Source: Bradyrhizobium sp. CCGUVB1N3
GTDB lineage: Bacteria > Pseudomonadota > Alphaproteobacteria > Rhizobiales > Xanthobacteraceae
Direction of reading: 5' to 3'
Length of the DNA: 64,000 nt
NCBI RefSeq assembly: GCF_024199925.1
Contig: NZ_JANADR010000001.1
Coordinates: 6,575,501-6,639,500 of the forward strand
The notes beneath the pieces are model-generated. The model was not told the DNA's origin. It did not search any database and was given only the letters and a program-made list of their open reading frames with translations. The position numbers and the translations under genes are program-made. How positions within the stretch are numbered: position 1 is the first letter of the stretch; the number at the start of each line of letters is the position of its first letter. This document shows, in pieces, positions 52,221 through 60,433 of this stretch.

Positions 52221-53708
52221 CAGGCTGTTGAAGAAGTCTCTGGCGAAGCGTTTTGGATCGTGATTCCCTAGGATCAGGATTTTGCTGGGGTGGCACGATG
52301 CGGGGAAGTGACGAACGGTCTGGCTCGCTGTTCAGTTATGTTGACCTGGAGGCTCGGGTTCGCGTCGACCACCCGCTGCGGGCGATCAGGGATCTGGCAA
52401 ATGCGGCGCTGGGCGATCTTTCTGGGGAGTTTGGCAAGCTCTACACGGACTTCGGTCGGCCCTCGATCGCACCGGAGAAACTGCTTCGGGCGATGCTCCT
52501 ACAGGCGTTCTATGGGGTTCGCTCGGAAAGGCATCTGATGGAACGGATGGAGTTCGATCTTCTGTTCCGCTGGTTCGTCGGGCTTGGGGTGGACGATGCG
52601 GTTTGGGACCATTCAACCTTCTCGAAGAACCGCGACCGGCTGCTTGAAGGTGAGATTGCGGCCAAGTTCTTGAACGCGCTTTTGGCGCAGCCGAAGGTGA
52701 AGCGTCTTTTGTCGAGCGATCACTTCTCGGTGGACGGCACGCTCATTGAAGCCTGGGCTTCGATCAAGAGCTTCCGGAGGAAGGATGGCAGCGACAAAGA
52801 TCAGGACGGTCCGGGACGCAATGCCGAGCGCAGCTTCCACAAGGAGAAGCGATCCAACGAGACCCATGAGAGCACGACCGATCCTGAGGCCAGGCTCTAT
52901 AAAAAGGGCGACGGCCAGCCGGCCAAACTCTGCTATATGGGCCATGCGCTGATGGAGAACCGCAATGGTTTGGCGGTTTTAGGTGGAGTGAGCCAAGCTA
53001 CTGGCACCGCCGAACGAGAGATTGCGCTTGCCATGATCGACAGGCGCGGGTGTGCGAAGCGGGTCACTCTGGGGGCGGACAAAGCCTACGACGTCACGCA
53101 GTTCGTGCATGACCTGAGAGATAGATCGGTTACTCCGCATATCGCGATCAATGGACATCTGAGTAAGACCGGCAAGCGGCGCAAGACGGCGGTCGACGCG
53201 CGTACCACGCGTCACGACGGCTATGACATCAGCCAACGCTGCCGCAAACGCATCGAAGAAGTCTTCGGCTGGATCAAGAGTTCCGCTGGCCTGGCCAAGG
53301 TCAAGCTGCGAGGCCGCGACCGGGTGGATGCCGTCTTCGTCCTGGCGCTTGCGGCCTATAATCTGATCCGGCTGCCCAAGCTTCTGGCGGCACCGGCATG
53401 AGCATCCGAGGTAGATGGCGGGTCGTCGAGACACCAGGCTACGACATGGCCGTGGCGGGCGCCTACATCCTGTTCGATGACGACGGCGGCGAGTTCGCCT
53501 TCGATTGCCTCACGGGCTGCATTCATGGAGCCTGTGACGGCGATGCCGTCCAGTTCGGCTGGCAGGGAAACGACGAAATGGAGCCAGCCAACGGTGATGG
53601 CTAGGCCGAACTGCGGGATGACGGCTCACTCGAAGGTGAAATCTGCCTCCTTAATGGCGACGACATCCCATTTATCGCGCGTCGCTCGAAGACTTCTTCA
53701 ACAGCCTG
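52221..53708. mobile_element. IS5-family insertion sequence, 1488 bp
   Basis: Terminal inverted repeats CAGGCTGTTGAAGAAGTCT at 52221 and its complement ending at 53708. Both ends are flanked by CTAG (52217-52220 and 53709-53712), a 4-bp target duplication that fits the CTAR target of the IS5 group. It carries a transposase and a second, broken frame. Inserted between the binding-protein gene and the permease genes of the sugar importer. Confidence 0.9.
52298..53401 (+). CDS. IS5-family transposase
   Basis: 367 residues from ATG at 52298; the frame runs back to 52253, but the first part is untypical. N-terminal DUF772-like domain (YVDLEARVRVDHPLRAIRDLANAAL, RPSIAPEKLLRAMLLQAFYGVRSERHLMERM) and DDE catalytic core: Asp in FSVDGTLIEAWAS, Asp in LGADKAYD, Glu in RKRIEEVFGWIKSSAGL. 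It appears intact, so the element may still move. Confidence 0.92.
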   Translation: MRGSDERSGSLFSYVDLEARVRVDHPLRAIRDLANAALGDLSGEFGKLYTDFGRPSIAPEKLLRAMLLQAFYGVRSERHLMERMEFDLLFRWFVGLGVDDAVWDHSTFSKNRDRLLEGEIAAKFLNALLAQPKVKRLLSSDHFSVDGTLIEAWASIKSFRRKDGSDKDQDGPGRNAERSFHKEKRSNETHESTTDPEARLYKKGDGQPAKLCYMGHALMENRNGLAVLGGVSQATGTAEREIALAMIDRRGCAKRVTLGADKAYDVTQFVHDLRDRSVTPHIAINGHLSKTGKRRKTAVDARTTRHDGYDISQRCRKRIEEVFGWIKSSAGLAKVKLRGRDRVDAVFVLALAAYNLIRLPKLLAAPA

Positions 53709-53713
53709 CTAGA
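53398..53713 (+). pseudogene. IS passenger frame with in-frame stop
   Basis: Starts by ATGA overlap with the transposase stop. The first 68 codons (IRGRWRVVETPGYDMAVAGA, FDDDGGEFAFDCLTGCIHGA, VQFGWQGNDEMEPANGDG) end at TAG at 53602. The same frame continues as AELRDDGSLEGEICLLNGDD, a natural continuation with GDG(W)AEL expected, so TGG to TAG is the likely change. The frame then passes through the terminal repeat and stops at a TAG made by the flanking CTAG. I recall such small proteins beside this kind of transposase, but the function is not known. Confidence 0.55.
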
Positions 53714-53793
53714 GCATGATCCGGAAAAGTGTGGAGCGGTTTTCCCTCGCGACAAGCGCGGAACGCGTTTGCGCGGAGATCATGCTCAAACAA
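53713..53793. repeat. Palindromic repeat AGCATGATCCGGAAAAGTG (copy 2)
   Basis: Ends AGCATGATC / GATCATGCT with inner arms GGAAAAGTGTGGAGCGGTTTTCC and GCGCGGAACGCG-like pairs. Directly at the right side of the IS target duplication. Copy 1 is at 11291-11346. Confidence 0.75.
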
Positions 53794-53797
53794 CAAC

Positions 53798-53840
53798 CTA
53801 AAGCGCGATGACGATTCATCCTAATCTCATCGCGCTTTAG
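53798..53840 (-). terminator. Hairpin CTAAAGCGCGATGA over the binding-protein stop
   Basis: Perfect 14-bp arms (53798-53811 and 53827-53840) with a 15-base loop. The right arm contains the TAA stop (53839-53837) of the binding-protein gene. Without a long T-run it may act as a pausing or mRNA-protecting hairpin between the first gene and the rest of the operon. Confidence 0.5.
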
Positions 53841-54889
53841 GGTTTGGCCAGCAGGTCTTCGCGGGCGAGGATCTTGTCGCTTTCCTCAGACGCAGACTTC
53901 AGGAAAGCATCGATCGCAGCGTCGTTGCCTGCCAGCGACTTGTCGGTGAATGCTTTCTCCAGCCGCGCCGCAAGCCTCGTGAGGATTTCACTCGCAGGAC
54001 TGATCGCCGGAACCGTGAAGAAAGCGTAGTCGGCCGGAACGTTGACGAATGCGCCGAACTGCGGGATCTTTTTGAGGACTGCGGCGTAGTCGAGCCCCTT
54101 GCGGTTAGGCACCCAAGCCGTGTTCTCGAGCAGCCAGAGCAAATTTTCCGGCTCGCTTGCCTTTTGAACGAAATCCCAGGCGATCTGGTTTTTTGGTCCT
54201 TTGTTCGGCACGTAAAGATCGACAGGGACCATCAGCGTGCCCTTGGGCAATGGGGCCGTGGCGTACTTCAGGTTGGGCGCCTTCTTGGCGATGTCGCCAA
54301 TCACCCAAGATTCCCGGATGAACATCGTCGTCTGGCCGAGTTCGAAGGCTTCCGCATCCGCCTTCATCTCGGGCGTCACCGTCCGATAAACCACGACGTT
54401 GTCGAGATACTGCTTGAGTGCGTTGCGACCGGCCTCGCTCGCGTAGGCGGCGCGCCATTTTCCGCCCTTCTCCTCCAGCAGCGTCCCACCGTGGTTATAG
54501 AGGATGGGCGGTTCCTGAATGACGCCGGCCTCGAGATACCGCGCCGCCTCGACCTCCATCTCGATGACGTCCCCGGCCGCGCCGGATGGAAGCGACAGCG
54601 CAAGCCGCTTCTCGTGCTCACGCAAGGCAATTGCCTCGACGCTGACTTCGAGATCCGGGTATTTGCTCTTCAGCTGGTCGCCGACGCGCTTGTAGAACGG
54701 GGTAAGATCAGGCCACCCGCTCCATATGGTCAGCTTCTCGGCCGACGCCGGAGAGGCAAACACCGGTACAGCGACAGCCAGAGCCAGCAATAGCGCTGCC
54801 GACATCCACGAACGACGACCGGACGTCGCTGGGCGATCTCTGTCCTCGGGAAGCGTCATGTAGCCGAACCTGCCGACGGGATTCACCAT
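53837..54889 (-). CDS. Family 1 sugar-binding protein, apparently with internal deletion
   Basis: 350 residues; signal region SAALLLALAVAVPVFASPASAEKLTIWSG. Start and end match family 1 extracellular binding proteins of CUT1 importers, which are usually 410-440 residues. Between EAGVIQEPP and ILYNHGGTLLEEKGG about 70-85 residues expected in the family (the lid and the YNKxxF...P.TWDEL part) are absent, while the frame stays open. Binding may be lost or changed. It follows the LacI gene and its operator and is now cut from its permeases by the IS. Confidence 0.75.
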   Translation of the reverse strand: MVNPVGRFGYMTLPEDRDRPATSGRRSWMSAALLLALAVAVPVFASPASAEKLTIWSGWPDLTPFYKRVGDQLKSKYPDLEVSVEAIALREHEKRLALSLPSGAAGDVIEMEVEAARYLEAGVIQEPPILYNHGGTLLEEKGGKWRAAYASEAGRNALKQYLDNVVVYRTVTPEMKADAEAFELGQTTMFIRESWVIGDIAKKAPNLKYATAPLPKGTLMVPVDLYVPNKGPKNQIAWDFVQKASEPENLLWLLENTAWVPNRKGLDYAAVLKKIPQFGAFVNVPADYAFFTVPAISPASEILTRLAARLEKAFTDKSLAGNDAAIDAFLKSASEESDKILAREDLLAKP

Positions 54890-54937
54890 GAAGGTCTCTC
54901 TCGCATCCGGAATTGGACAAATCCTGCGAAAAAGCTC

Positions 54938-54960
54938 GCATGCAACCGGTTGCGTGTCAA
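54938..54960 (-). promoter_or_regulatory. LacI operator and promoter for the importer operon
   Basis: On the minus strand TTGACA (54960-54955) is followed at once by CGCAACCGGTTGCA (54954-54941), a LacI-type palindrome in the -35/-10 spacer. It is the same arrangement as at 56104. Confidence 0.75.
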
Positions 54961-55001
54961 TTGTGATCAGCTGCCGCTTTCCGAGGCCACTGATTAAATC
55001 G

Positions 55002-56039
55002 TCAGCGACTTCTCCGCTTCACCGGAGCCGGGCCGGTGCTGGCGCGAATAACGAGATGGGAATTCAGCTTGTGGCGGATCTCTCCCGACCCGCCGCCACT
55101 CATCTGGCTGAGCAAGAGGCCGACCGCGACATCGCCTGCATCGGCGCAGCGCGCTGACACGGTGGTGAGCGATGGGTAGGTGGTTTCACCGAGGACATCA
55201 TCGCAGCCGACGACACTGAACGATTGCGGCACGCTGACATCGAGCGCAGCGAGCCCTGCCAGCAGACCCTGAGCGACCAGGTCATCGAACGCGATCGCTG
55301 CGGTTACCCCGCTGGCGACGATCTGGGTGGCTGCGAGTCGGCCGGTGTCGTAGGATGGCGGGCGCGCGGGAACGGCGATCACCTTGAGCCCGCGCTTCGC
55401 CGCTTCGCGCCGGACCGCGTTGCGTCGTTGCTGGTTTGACCACGATGTCGTGGGGCCGCTGACATAGGCGATTTGGCGGTGTCCCAGCTCGGCAAGATGT
55501 GCGATCGCAGCGGCTACGCCCGGCGCTGTGTCGATCAATACCCTTGTAATACCTTCGATATCGCGATTGATGAGAACCAACGGCCGACGCGTCGCATGGC
55601 GCCGGATGTGCACTTCGTCCAAACGGGATGAGGCGAGGACAAGCCCCTCCACTTGGCCGATGAAGCGGCCGACCAGCAGCTCCTCACGAGCAGGATCCTC
55701 GTCCGAATTGCCCAGGAAAACGCACAACCCCGCTTGGTCAGCACGAAGTTGAGCAGCTCGGATGAGCGGCGGAAAGAACGGGTTCGCGACATCGGAGACG
55801 ATAAGAGCGACATTGCCATGGCGCCCGGTCGAAAGTGCGCGGGCGACCTGGTTTGGCACGTAGCCCAACTTGTCGGCGACCTCCTTGACACGTCGGACGG
55901 TCTCTTCGGTCAGCATCTCAGGCCGCGAGAAGGCGCGCGATACGGTCGCACGGGAGACCCCGGAGACCTTCGCCACCTGACTTATCGTCGGCACGACCGA
56001 TGGACGCCCCTCCCCACCGCTATCAGGATCGCGCTTCAC
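55002..56039 (-). CDS. LacI-family transcriptional repressor
   Basis: 345 residues from GTG at 56039, after GGGAGG; the open frame reaches a TTG at 56069. Helix-turn-helix TISQVAKVSGVSRATVSRAFSRPEMLTEETVRRVKEVADKLGYVPNQVARALSTGR with hinge, then a periplasmic-binding-protein-like effector domain (VALIVSDVANPFFPPLIRA, GLVLASSRLDEVHIRR, VVGCDDVLGETTYPSLTTV). The TGCAACCGGTTGCA palindromes on both sides of it are the expected sites. The inducer is probably an amino sugar or its phosphate. Confidence 0.92.
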   Translation of the reverse strand: MKRDPDSGGEGRPSVVPTISQVAKVSGVSRATVSRAFSRPEMLTEETVRRVKEVADKLGYVPNQVARALSTGRHGNVALIVSDVANPFFPPLIRAAQLRADQAGLCVFLGNSDEDPAREELLVGRFIGQVEGLVLASSRLDEVHIRRHATRRPLVLINRDIEGITRVLIDTAPGVAAAIAHLAELGHRQIAYVSGPTTSWSNQQRRNAVRREAAKRGLKVIAVPARPPSYDTGRLAATQIVASGVTAAIAFDDLVAQGLLAGLAALDVSVPQSFSVVGCDDVLGETTYPSLTTVSARCADAGDVAVGLLLSQMSGGGSGEIRHKLNSHLVIRASTGPAPVKRRSR

Positions 56040-56103
56040 CGCAGGCCGCCTCCCATCCGTGGCTTCCAACTACACATGCCTCGATAGGGTCTGGGGTGCA
56101 AGC

Positions 56104-56123
56104 TTGACATGCAACCGGTTGCA
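56104..56123 (+). promoter_or_regulatory. LacI operator and promoter for nagB-nagA operon
   Basis: TTGACA (56104-56109) directly joined to the perfect palindrome TGCAACCGGTTGCA (56110-56123), 48 bp before nagB. A repressor here would block RNA polymerase. Confidence 0.78.
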
Positions 56124-56171
56124 CCACATTCTCTTCGTCGGGGGTGACGGGCAGGCCCAGCAGAACCATGG

Positions 56172-56954
56172 ATGAGCATGACGGCTTCGGTCACTCCTGG
56201 AATCTCGACATTTAAATCGCGGGATGCAATGGGCCGGGCCGCCGCTGCGGACATCCTTGTCGCGGTCCGCGACCGGCTGACGCGGCAAAGCACCGTGCGG
56301 ATGATATTTGCCGCGGCCCCGAGCCAGATGGAGTTGCTGGACGCCCTTGCAGGGGAGCGCAATATCGACTGGCGGCGCGTGACAGCCTTCCACATGGACG
56401 AATATCTCGGACTCCCCCCGGATGCGCCGGAGCGCTTTGGGGCATGGCTCACGCGTCACTTCTTCTCGCGTGTCGCTTTCGGCGCCGTTCACTTGATCGG
56501 ACAGGATCCAGATCCGGACCGAGAAGCGGAGCGCTATGCGACCCTTCTTGCAGAAGCTCCGATCGACGTCATATGCCTCGGAATAGGTGTCAACGGTCAC
56601 CTGGCGTTCAATGACCCGCCGGTCGCCGACCTGCACGACACGAAGCAGGTCAAGATCGTCGAACTCGACGCGATCTGCCGACAGCAGCAAGTCGACGATG
56701 GGTGCTTCCCGACCCTCGGGGATGTTCCAACACACGCGATCACGCTGACAATTCCCCGGCTGCTGGATGCTGACCGGCTTTTTTGCGTCGTGCCCGGCGC
56801 GTCCAAACGCACCGCCGTTGAGCGATCCTTGTACGGCCCGATCGGACCCGCCTGCCCGGCGAGTGCTCTCCGCATGCATCCGCGATGTGCGCTGTATCTC
56901 GACCAGGATTCCACGCCGCCACAGCTCTCGCTGCAAACACCGGCGCGCGCATGA
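56172..56954 (+). CDS. nagB: Glucosamine-6-phosphate deaminase-like protein
   Basis: 260 residues. RpiA/NagB fold with AAAPSQMELLDAL (phosphate loop), TAFHMDEYLGL (catalytic Asp region) and LGIGVNGHLAFNDP (His and Asn of the active site), VPTHAITLTIPRLLDADRLFCVVPGASK. It turns glucosamine-6-phosphate, or a close amino-sugar phosphate such as galactosamine-6-phosphate, into fructose- or tagatose-6-phosphate and ammonia. Overlaps nagA by ATGA. Confidence 0.88.
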   Translation: MSMTASVTPGISTFKSRDAMGRAAAADILVAVRDRLTRQSTVRMIFAAAPSQMELLDALAGERNIDWRRVTAFHMDEYLGLPPDAPERFGAWLTRHFFSRVAFGAVHLIGQDPDPDREAERYATLLAEAPIDVICLGIGVNGHLAFNDPPVADLHDTKQVKIVELDAICRQQQVDDGCFPTLGDVPTHAITLTIPRLLDADRLFCVVPGASKRTAVERSLYGPIGPACPASALRMHPRCALYLDQDSTPPQLSLQTPARA

Positions 56955-58099
56955 CGGATATGGCAACGCGCGTCTCGGGCCGCGACCCGGAAACCGGACA
57001 GCCTCGCACCGTCGTCATTCAGGACGGTCGAATTTCAGACATCCTTCCCGGCGGACCGGATGATGGGCTATGGCTATCGCTCGGCCTGTTCGATCTGCAA
57101 TTGAATGGCTTTGGGGGCCACGATCTCAATGCCCGCCCCGATCCCGAGACCGTCCGCGATCTGGCCACGGCCGTCCACGAGAGCGGCGTGTCGCGTTTTG
57201 CGCCCACGCTCATCACGGCATCGCACGCTGCGATCATCGATGCGTTGCAAGCTATTTCGCAGGCGCGCGATAGCGATCCGCTTGTCAGGCACGCGATACC
57301 GTTCGTCCATATTGAAGGGCCGCATATTGCGCCGGAGGACGGTGCGCGCGGTGCGCATCCGGCCGAGCATGTCAGACCGCCGAGTCTCAGTGAGTTCGAC
57401 GCGTGGCAGGCCGCCAGTGGAAACCTCGTTGGCCTCGTGACGATGTCGCCGCACTGGCCGGAAACCAGCGCGTATGTGCATGGTCTTCAGGCTCGCGGAG
57501 TACGTGTTGCGCTCGGCCACACCAGCGCGAGATCAGATCAGATCTCCGCTGCCGTCGCGGCGGGTGCAATCTTGTCAACACACCTCGGCAATGGCATCGC
57601 AGTCACGCTGCCCCGGCATCCAAACCCGATCTGGACACAACTGGCAGAGGACAGGCTGTGGGCGAGCTTCATCGCTGATGGCCATCACCTTCCTCCCGAG
57701 ACCTTCAAGGCAATGCTGCGTGCAAAGGGGCTGGAACGATCAATCCTGGTTTCGGACGCCGTCGCGCTCGCGGGTTGCGCGCCCGGAATCTATAACGTGC
57801 CTATTGGAGGCAAGGTCGAACTGAAAGCGGCCGGCCGGCTGGAAGTCGTCGGCACGTCCATTCTCGCGGGAGCAGCAGTCAGCCTCACCTTCGGAATAGC
57901 GACGGCCAGACGCATGGCCGGATTGACCCTGGCAGAGGCGCTGAGGCTGGCGACGATCAATCCCCGTATGCTGTTCAACCTTCCGGCGCTGACGGTGGGA
58001 GCGCCTGCCGATCTGTTGCGATTTCGTCTCTGCGAAGATGGGTCTCTGGCGCCTGAGACGGTCTATGTTGCGGGCCGACCTTACCCGTTCCGCCCTTGA
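56951..58099 (+). CDS. nagA: N-acetylglucosamine-6-phosphate deacetylase
   Basis: 382 residues from ATG at 56951. Amidohydrolase of the NagA family: GLFDLQLNGFGGHDLN, PFVHIEGPHIAPEDGARGAHP (metal Glu), VALGHTSARSDQ and THLGNG (metal His residues), and ILVSDAVALAG (catalytic Asp). It removes acetate from an N-acetyl-amino-sugar 6-phosphate for NagB. No sugar kinase or phosphotransferase gene is seen nearby, so phosphorylation must come from elsewhere. Confidence 0.9.
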   Translation: MTDMATRVSGRDPETGQPRTVVIQDGRISDILPGGPDDGLWLSLGLFDLQLNGFGGHDLNARPDPETVRDLATAVHESGVSRFAPTLITASHAAIIDALQAISQARDSDPLVRHAIPFVHIEGPHIAPEDGARGAHPAEHVRPPSLSEFDAWQAASGNLVGLVTMSPHWPETSAYVHGLQARGVRVALGHTSARSDQISAAVAAGAILSTHLGNGIAVTLPRHPNPIWTQLAEDRLWASFIADGHHLPPETFKAMLRAKGLERSILVSDAVALAGCAPGIYNVPIGGKVELKAAGRLEVVGTSILAGAAVSLTFGIATARRMAGLTLAEALRLATINPRMLFNLPALTVGAPADLLRFRLCEDGSLAPETVYVAGRPYPFRP

Positions 58100-58109
58100 G
58101 GGATGAGAA

Positions 58110-59156
58110 ATGAACCGGCTTCGCATCGGGTTGATCGGTCCAGGCGCAATCGGTGAAACGCATGCGCGAGCGATCCGGGCACTCGACGACACCGTTTTGT
58201 CCGCGATCGCCGGCGGCACGCCCGAGCAAGTTGCAGCGTGCTCCAATGGCGAACCTGTTCCGACATTTGCAACCGCCGGCGCGATGCTGGCGGATGCCGC
58301 GATCGATGCAGTCGTGGTCTGCACCCCGAGCGGGGCTCACCATGACGCAGCGCTTGCTGCGATCGAGTTCGGACGGCACGTGCTTGTCGAGAAACCGCTC
58401 TGCGTCGATCCAGCCGAGGCTGCGTCCCTGGTCCGCGCGGCCGAGCGCTCGCAACTGACGTGCGGCGTGGTTTCGCAGCGCCGTCTCGAACCGCAACACC
58501 AGGCGATCAAAAATCTGCTCGATGCAGGTCGCCTCGGACAGGCTCGCCTGATCGAGACGGCGATCCATTGGTACCGCGCCGATGCATACTACGCAGAGAA
58601 GCCGTGGCGCAGCGAAGCGGAGCACGGCGGGGGATCGCTTCTGAATCAAGGCGTTCACAATCTCGATCTGATGCTTTGGCTGTTCGGGACAGTGGAGAGT
58701 GTTCAGGGCACGACGGCGACGCTCGGACACGCGCACGTCGTCGAGGACACGACGGCGGCGCTGCTCTCCTTCGCGTCCGGCACGCTCGGCGTAATCGTGA
58801 CGAGCACGGCGCTTCCCCCGGGGCGGCCGGCCATGCTTCGGCTGTTCACGGATCGTGGCAGTTGTGAACTCGCAAACGACCATATCATCCGTTGGGATTT
58901 TCCCTGCGTTGCGGCGCCGTCAAGTGCGGCCGGAGTTGGAAGTGCCGCCAGCGATCCCAAGGCCATCGGGATCGAAGGACATATCGCGCAATGGCGCGAC
59001 TTTGCCCGGGCCGTCCGTGAGCGACGGCCAACCGCGAGTTCATTCAGGGATGGGTTCGAAGCTGCGAGAGTGGCTGACGCCATCTATCGCTCGGCCACGG
59101 AAGGTCGGACCGTTCGCCCCAGCGAGGTCGCGCCGGAGGTCAATCATGCCGGCTAG
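58110..59156 (+). CDS. Gfo/Idh/MocA-family oxidoreductase (first)
   Basis: 348 residues. Rossmann start LRIGLIGPGAIGETHARAIRAL, HVLVEKPLCVDPAEAASLVRAAE with the catalytic Lys of the EKP motif, and the C-terminal GGGSLLNQGVHNLDLMLWLFG (substrate-side His, Asp). These enzymes oxidise or reduce sugar hydroxyls with NAD(P). It lies 10 bp after nagA and overlaps the next gene by 11 bp, so it belongs to amino-sugar or glycoside breakdown. Confidence 0.9.
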   Translation: MNRLRIGLIGPGAIGETHARAIRALDDTVLSAIAGGTPEQVAACSNGEPVPTFATAGAMLADAAIDAVVVCTPSGAHHDAALAAIEFGRHVLVEKPLCVDPAEAASLVRAAERSQLTCGVVSQRRLEPQHQAIKNLLDAGRLGQARLIETAIHWYRADAYYAEKPWRSEAEHGGGSLLNQGVHNLDLMLWLFGTVESVQGTTATLGHAHVVEDTTAALLSFASGTLGVIVTSTALPPGRPAMLRLFTDRGSCELANDHIIRWDFPCVAAPSSAAGVGSAASDPKAIGIEGHIAQWRDFARAVRERRPTASSFRDGFEAARVADAIYRSATEGRTVRPSEVAPEVNHAG

Positions 59157-60156
59157 TACCTCGCAGACGCTCGACATCGCCATCATTGGAGCAGCCCACC
59201 CGCATGTCGAATATGTGCTTTCAGAGATTGCGAACCGAACCGACGTCAGGGTTGTGGCCGTCGCCGATTACGACGCTGCGCGCCGCGCCGAGCTCGAACG
59301 ACGCACGATGTCGCCCGGCTACGCCGACGCGAATGCGCTTTTGGATGCACATAAGGTTCAGGCCGTAGCGGTCTTCACCGAATTCGGTCTTCGGGCTCCA
59401 ATCGTGACCGAACTTTTGCGTCGCGGCATATTCGCGATCGCCGACAAGCCCATGGCGGTGACCTCGGCCCAGCTCGCACTCATCGAGCACGCGCTCGCCG
59501 GTCGCAATCTGCTGACGCTTCTGCTCGAGAAGCGCTTCTATCCAGTCACGCTTGCGCTCCGCTCGATCATCGACAGTGGCGAGCTTGGAGACGTCGTATC
59601 CATCACCACAACCGGACCGCACAAGCTCGTCCCAAGCCGTCGTCCGGCGTGGATGTTCGAGCCGTCGACCTATGGAGGCATCCTCGCTGACCTGACAGTC
59701 CACGACATTGATCTCGCGCTTTGGTTGACGGGATACACCAGTGGTACGGTCAGCGGCTGGATCTCGTCGATCCCGGCTGCCGGCACGACGGACTTTCCCG
59801 CTCTGGGGCGTGCCATCCTCGCCTGCGATGGTGGCCCGCAATTCGCGATTGAAGTCGATTGGATTCAGCCCGAAGCTTCTCCGCGGCATGGCGACTATGC
59901 CATGCGGATTGCCGGGACGAAGGGGCGTGCCGACGTTCTCTTCGCTGAAAATCGGCTGCTTGTGGAGACGGCGACAAGACCCTTGCGCGAAGTCGACCTG
60001 CCCGCGGGCGCCTCGCCTGCCAGCTTCGTCTTCGATCATCTGGTTCGCGGCGAAATCCTGCAAATTCCGGCAAGTGAGGCCCTGCGCGCCACGCGCATCG
60101 CGATACTCGCCCAGGAAAGCGCAACGAATGGCAGCAAGCCCATGCGATGGGGGTGA
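59146..60156 (+). CDS. Gfo/Idh/MocA-family oxidoreductase (second, divergent)
   Basis: 336 residues from ATG at 59146, inside the end of the previous gene. Rossmann start LDIAIIGAAHPHVEYVLSEI is unusual: the glycine motif is GAAHPH rather than GxGxxG, as in a side branch of the family. Lys of DKPMAVTSAQL is present, and the C half has YGGILADLTVHDIDLALWLTGY. Cofactor use may be changed. Last gene of the nagB operon and last gene before the right island end. Confidence 0.85.
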   Translation: MPASTSQTLDIAIIGAAHPHVEYVLSEIANRTDVRVVAVADYDAARRAELERRTMSPGYADANALLDAHKVQAVAVFTEFGLRAPIVTELLRRGIFAIADKPMAVTSAQLALIEHALAGRNLLTLLLEKRFYPVTLALRSIIDSGELGDVVSITTTGPHKLVPSRRPAWMFEPSTYGGILADLTVHDIDLALWLTGYTSGTVSGWISSIPAAGTTDFPALGRAILACDGGPQFAIEVDWIQPEASPRHGDYAMRIAGTKGRADVLFAENRLLVETATRPLREVDLPAGASPASFVFDHLVRGEILQIPASEALRATRIAILAQESATNGSKPMRWG

Positions 60157-60213
60157 ACTTCCTCGCGATGGTTCGCTGTTCTGTTCCAAATAGTGGGAAA
60201 TGGCGCGCGGGGA

Positions 60214-60333
60214 TTGACTGACACTCTCTCCGCCACTCCCTCGGCCGTGCCGCTCTCCGACGAGGAGTACAACAAGCGCCTGAAAGAGATGCTGCCGGAC
60301 CACAAGCAGCTCTTGCCGGGCGATCGCCACTGA
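60214..60333 (+). CDS. Small ORF or gene fragment at the right island junction
   Basis: 39 codons from TTG at 60214 (a GTG at 60193 is also in frame): SATPSAVPLSDEEYNKRLKEMLPDHKQLLPGDRH in the part right of the att-like repeat. The sequence looks like real protein, but it crosses the 14-bp repeat at 60222, so it may be a remnant made by integration. No family recognised. Confidence 0.3.
   Translation: MTDTLSATPSAVPLSDEEYNKRLKEMLPDHKQLLPGDRH
60222..60235 (+). repeat. Putative attR: copy of tRNA-Ser 3' end
   Basis: CACTCTCTCCGCCA, identical to the last 14 bases of the tRNA-Ser gene at 36796-36809, in the same orientation, in the gap between the last catabolic gene and the amidase. Confidence 0.6.
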
Positions 60334-60433
60334 CAATACGCCGCATCGCTCATTCACGTTTGCATCCAGAAACGCACCTGTACATGCGCGCGTGCCGCCC
60401 GTAACCTCCGCGACGCAAAATCAGGAGAAAAGA

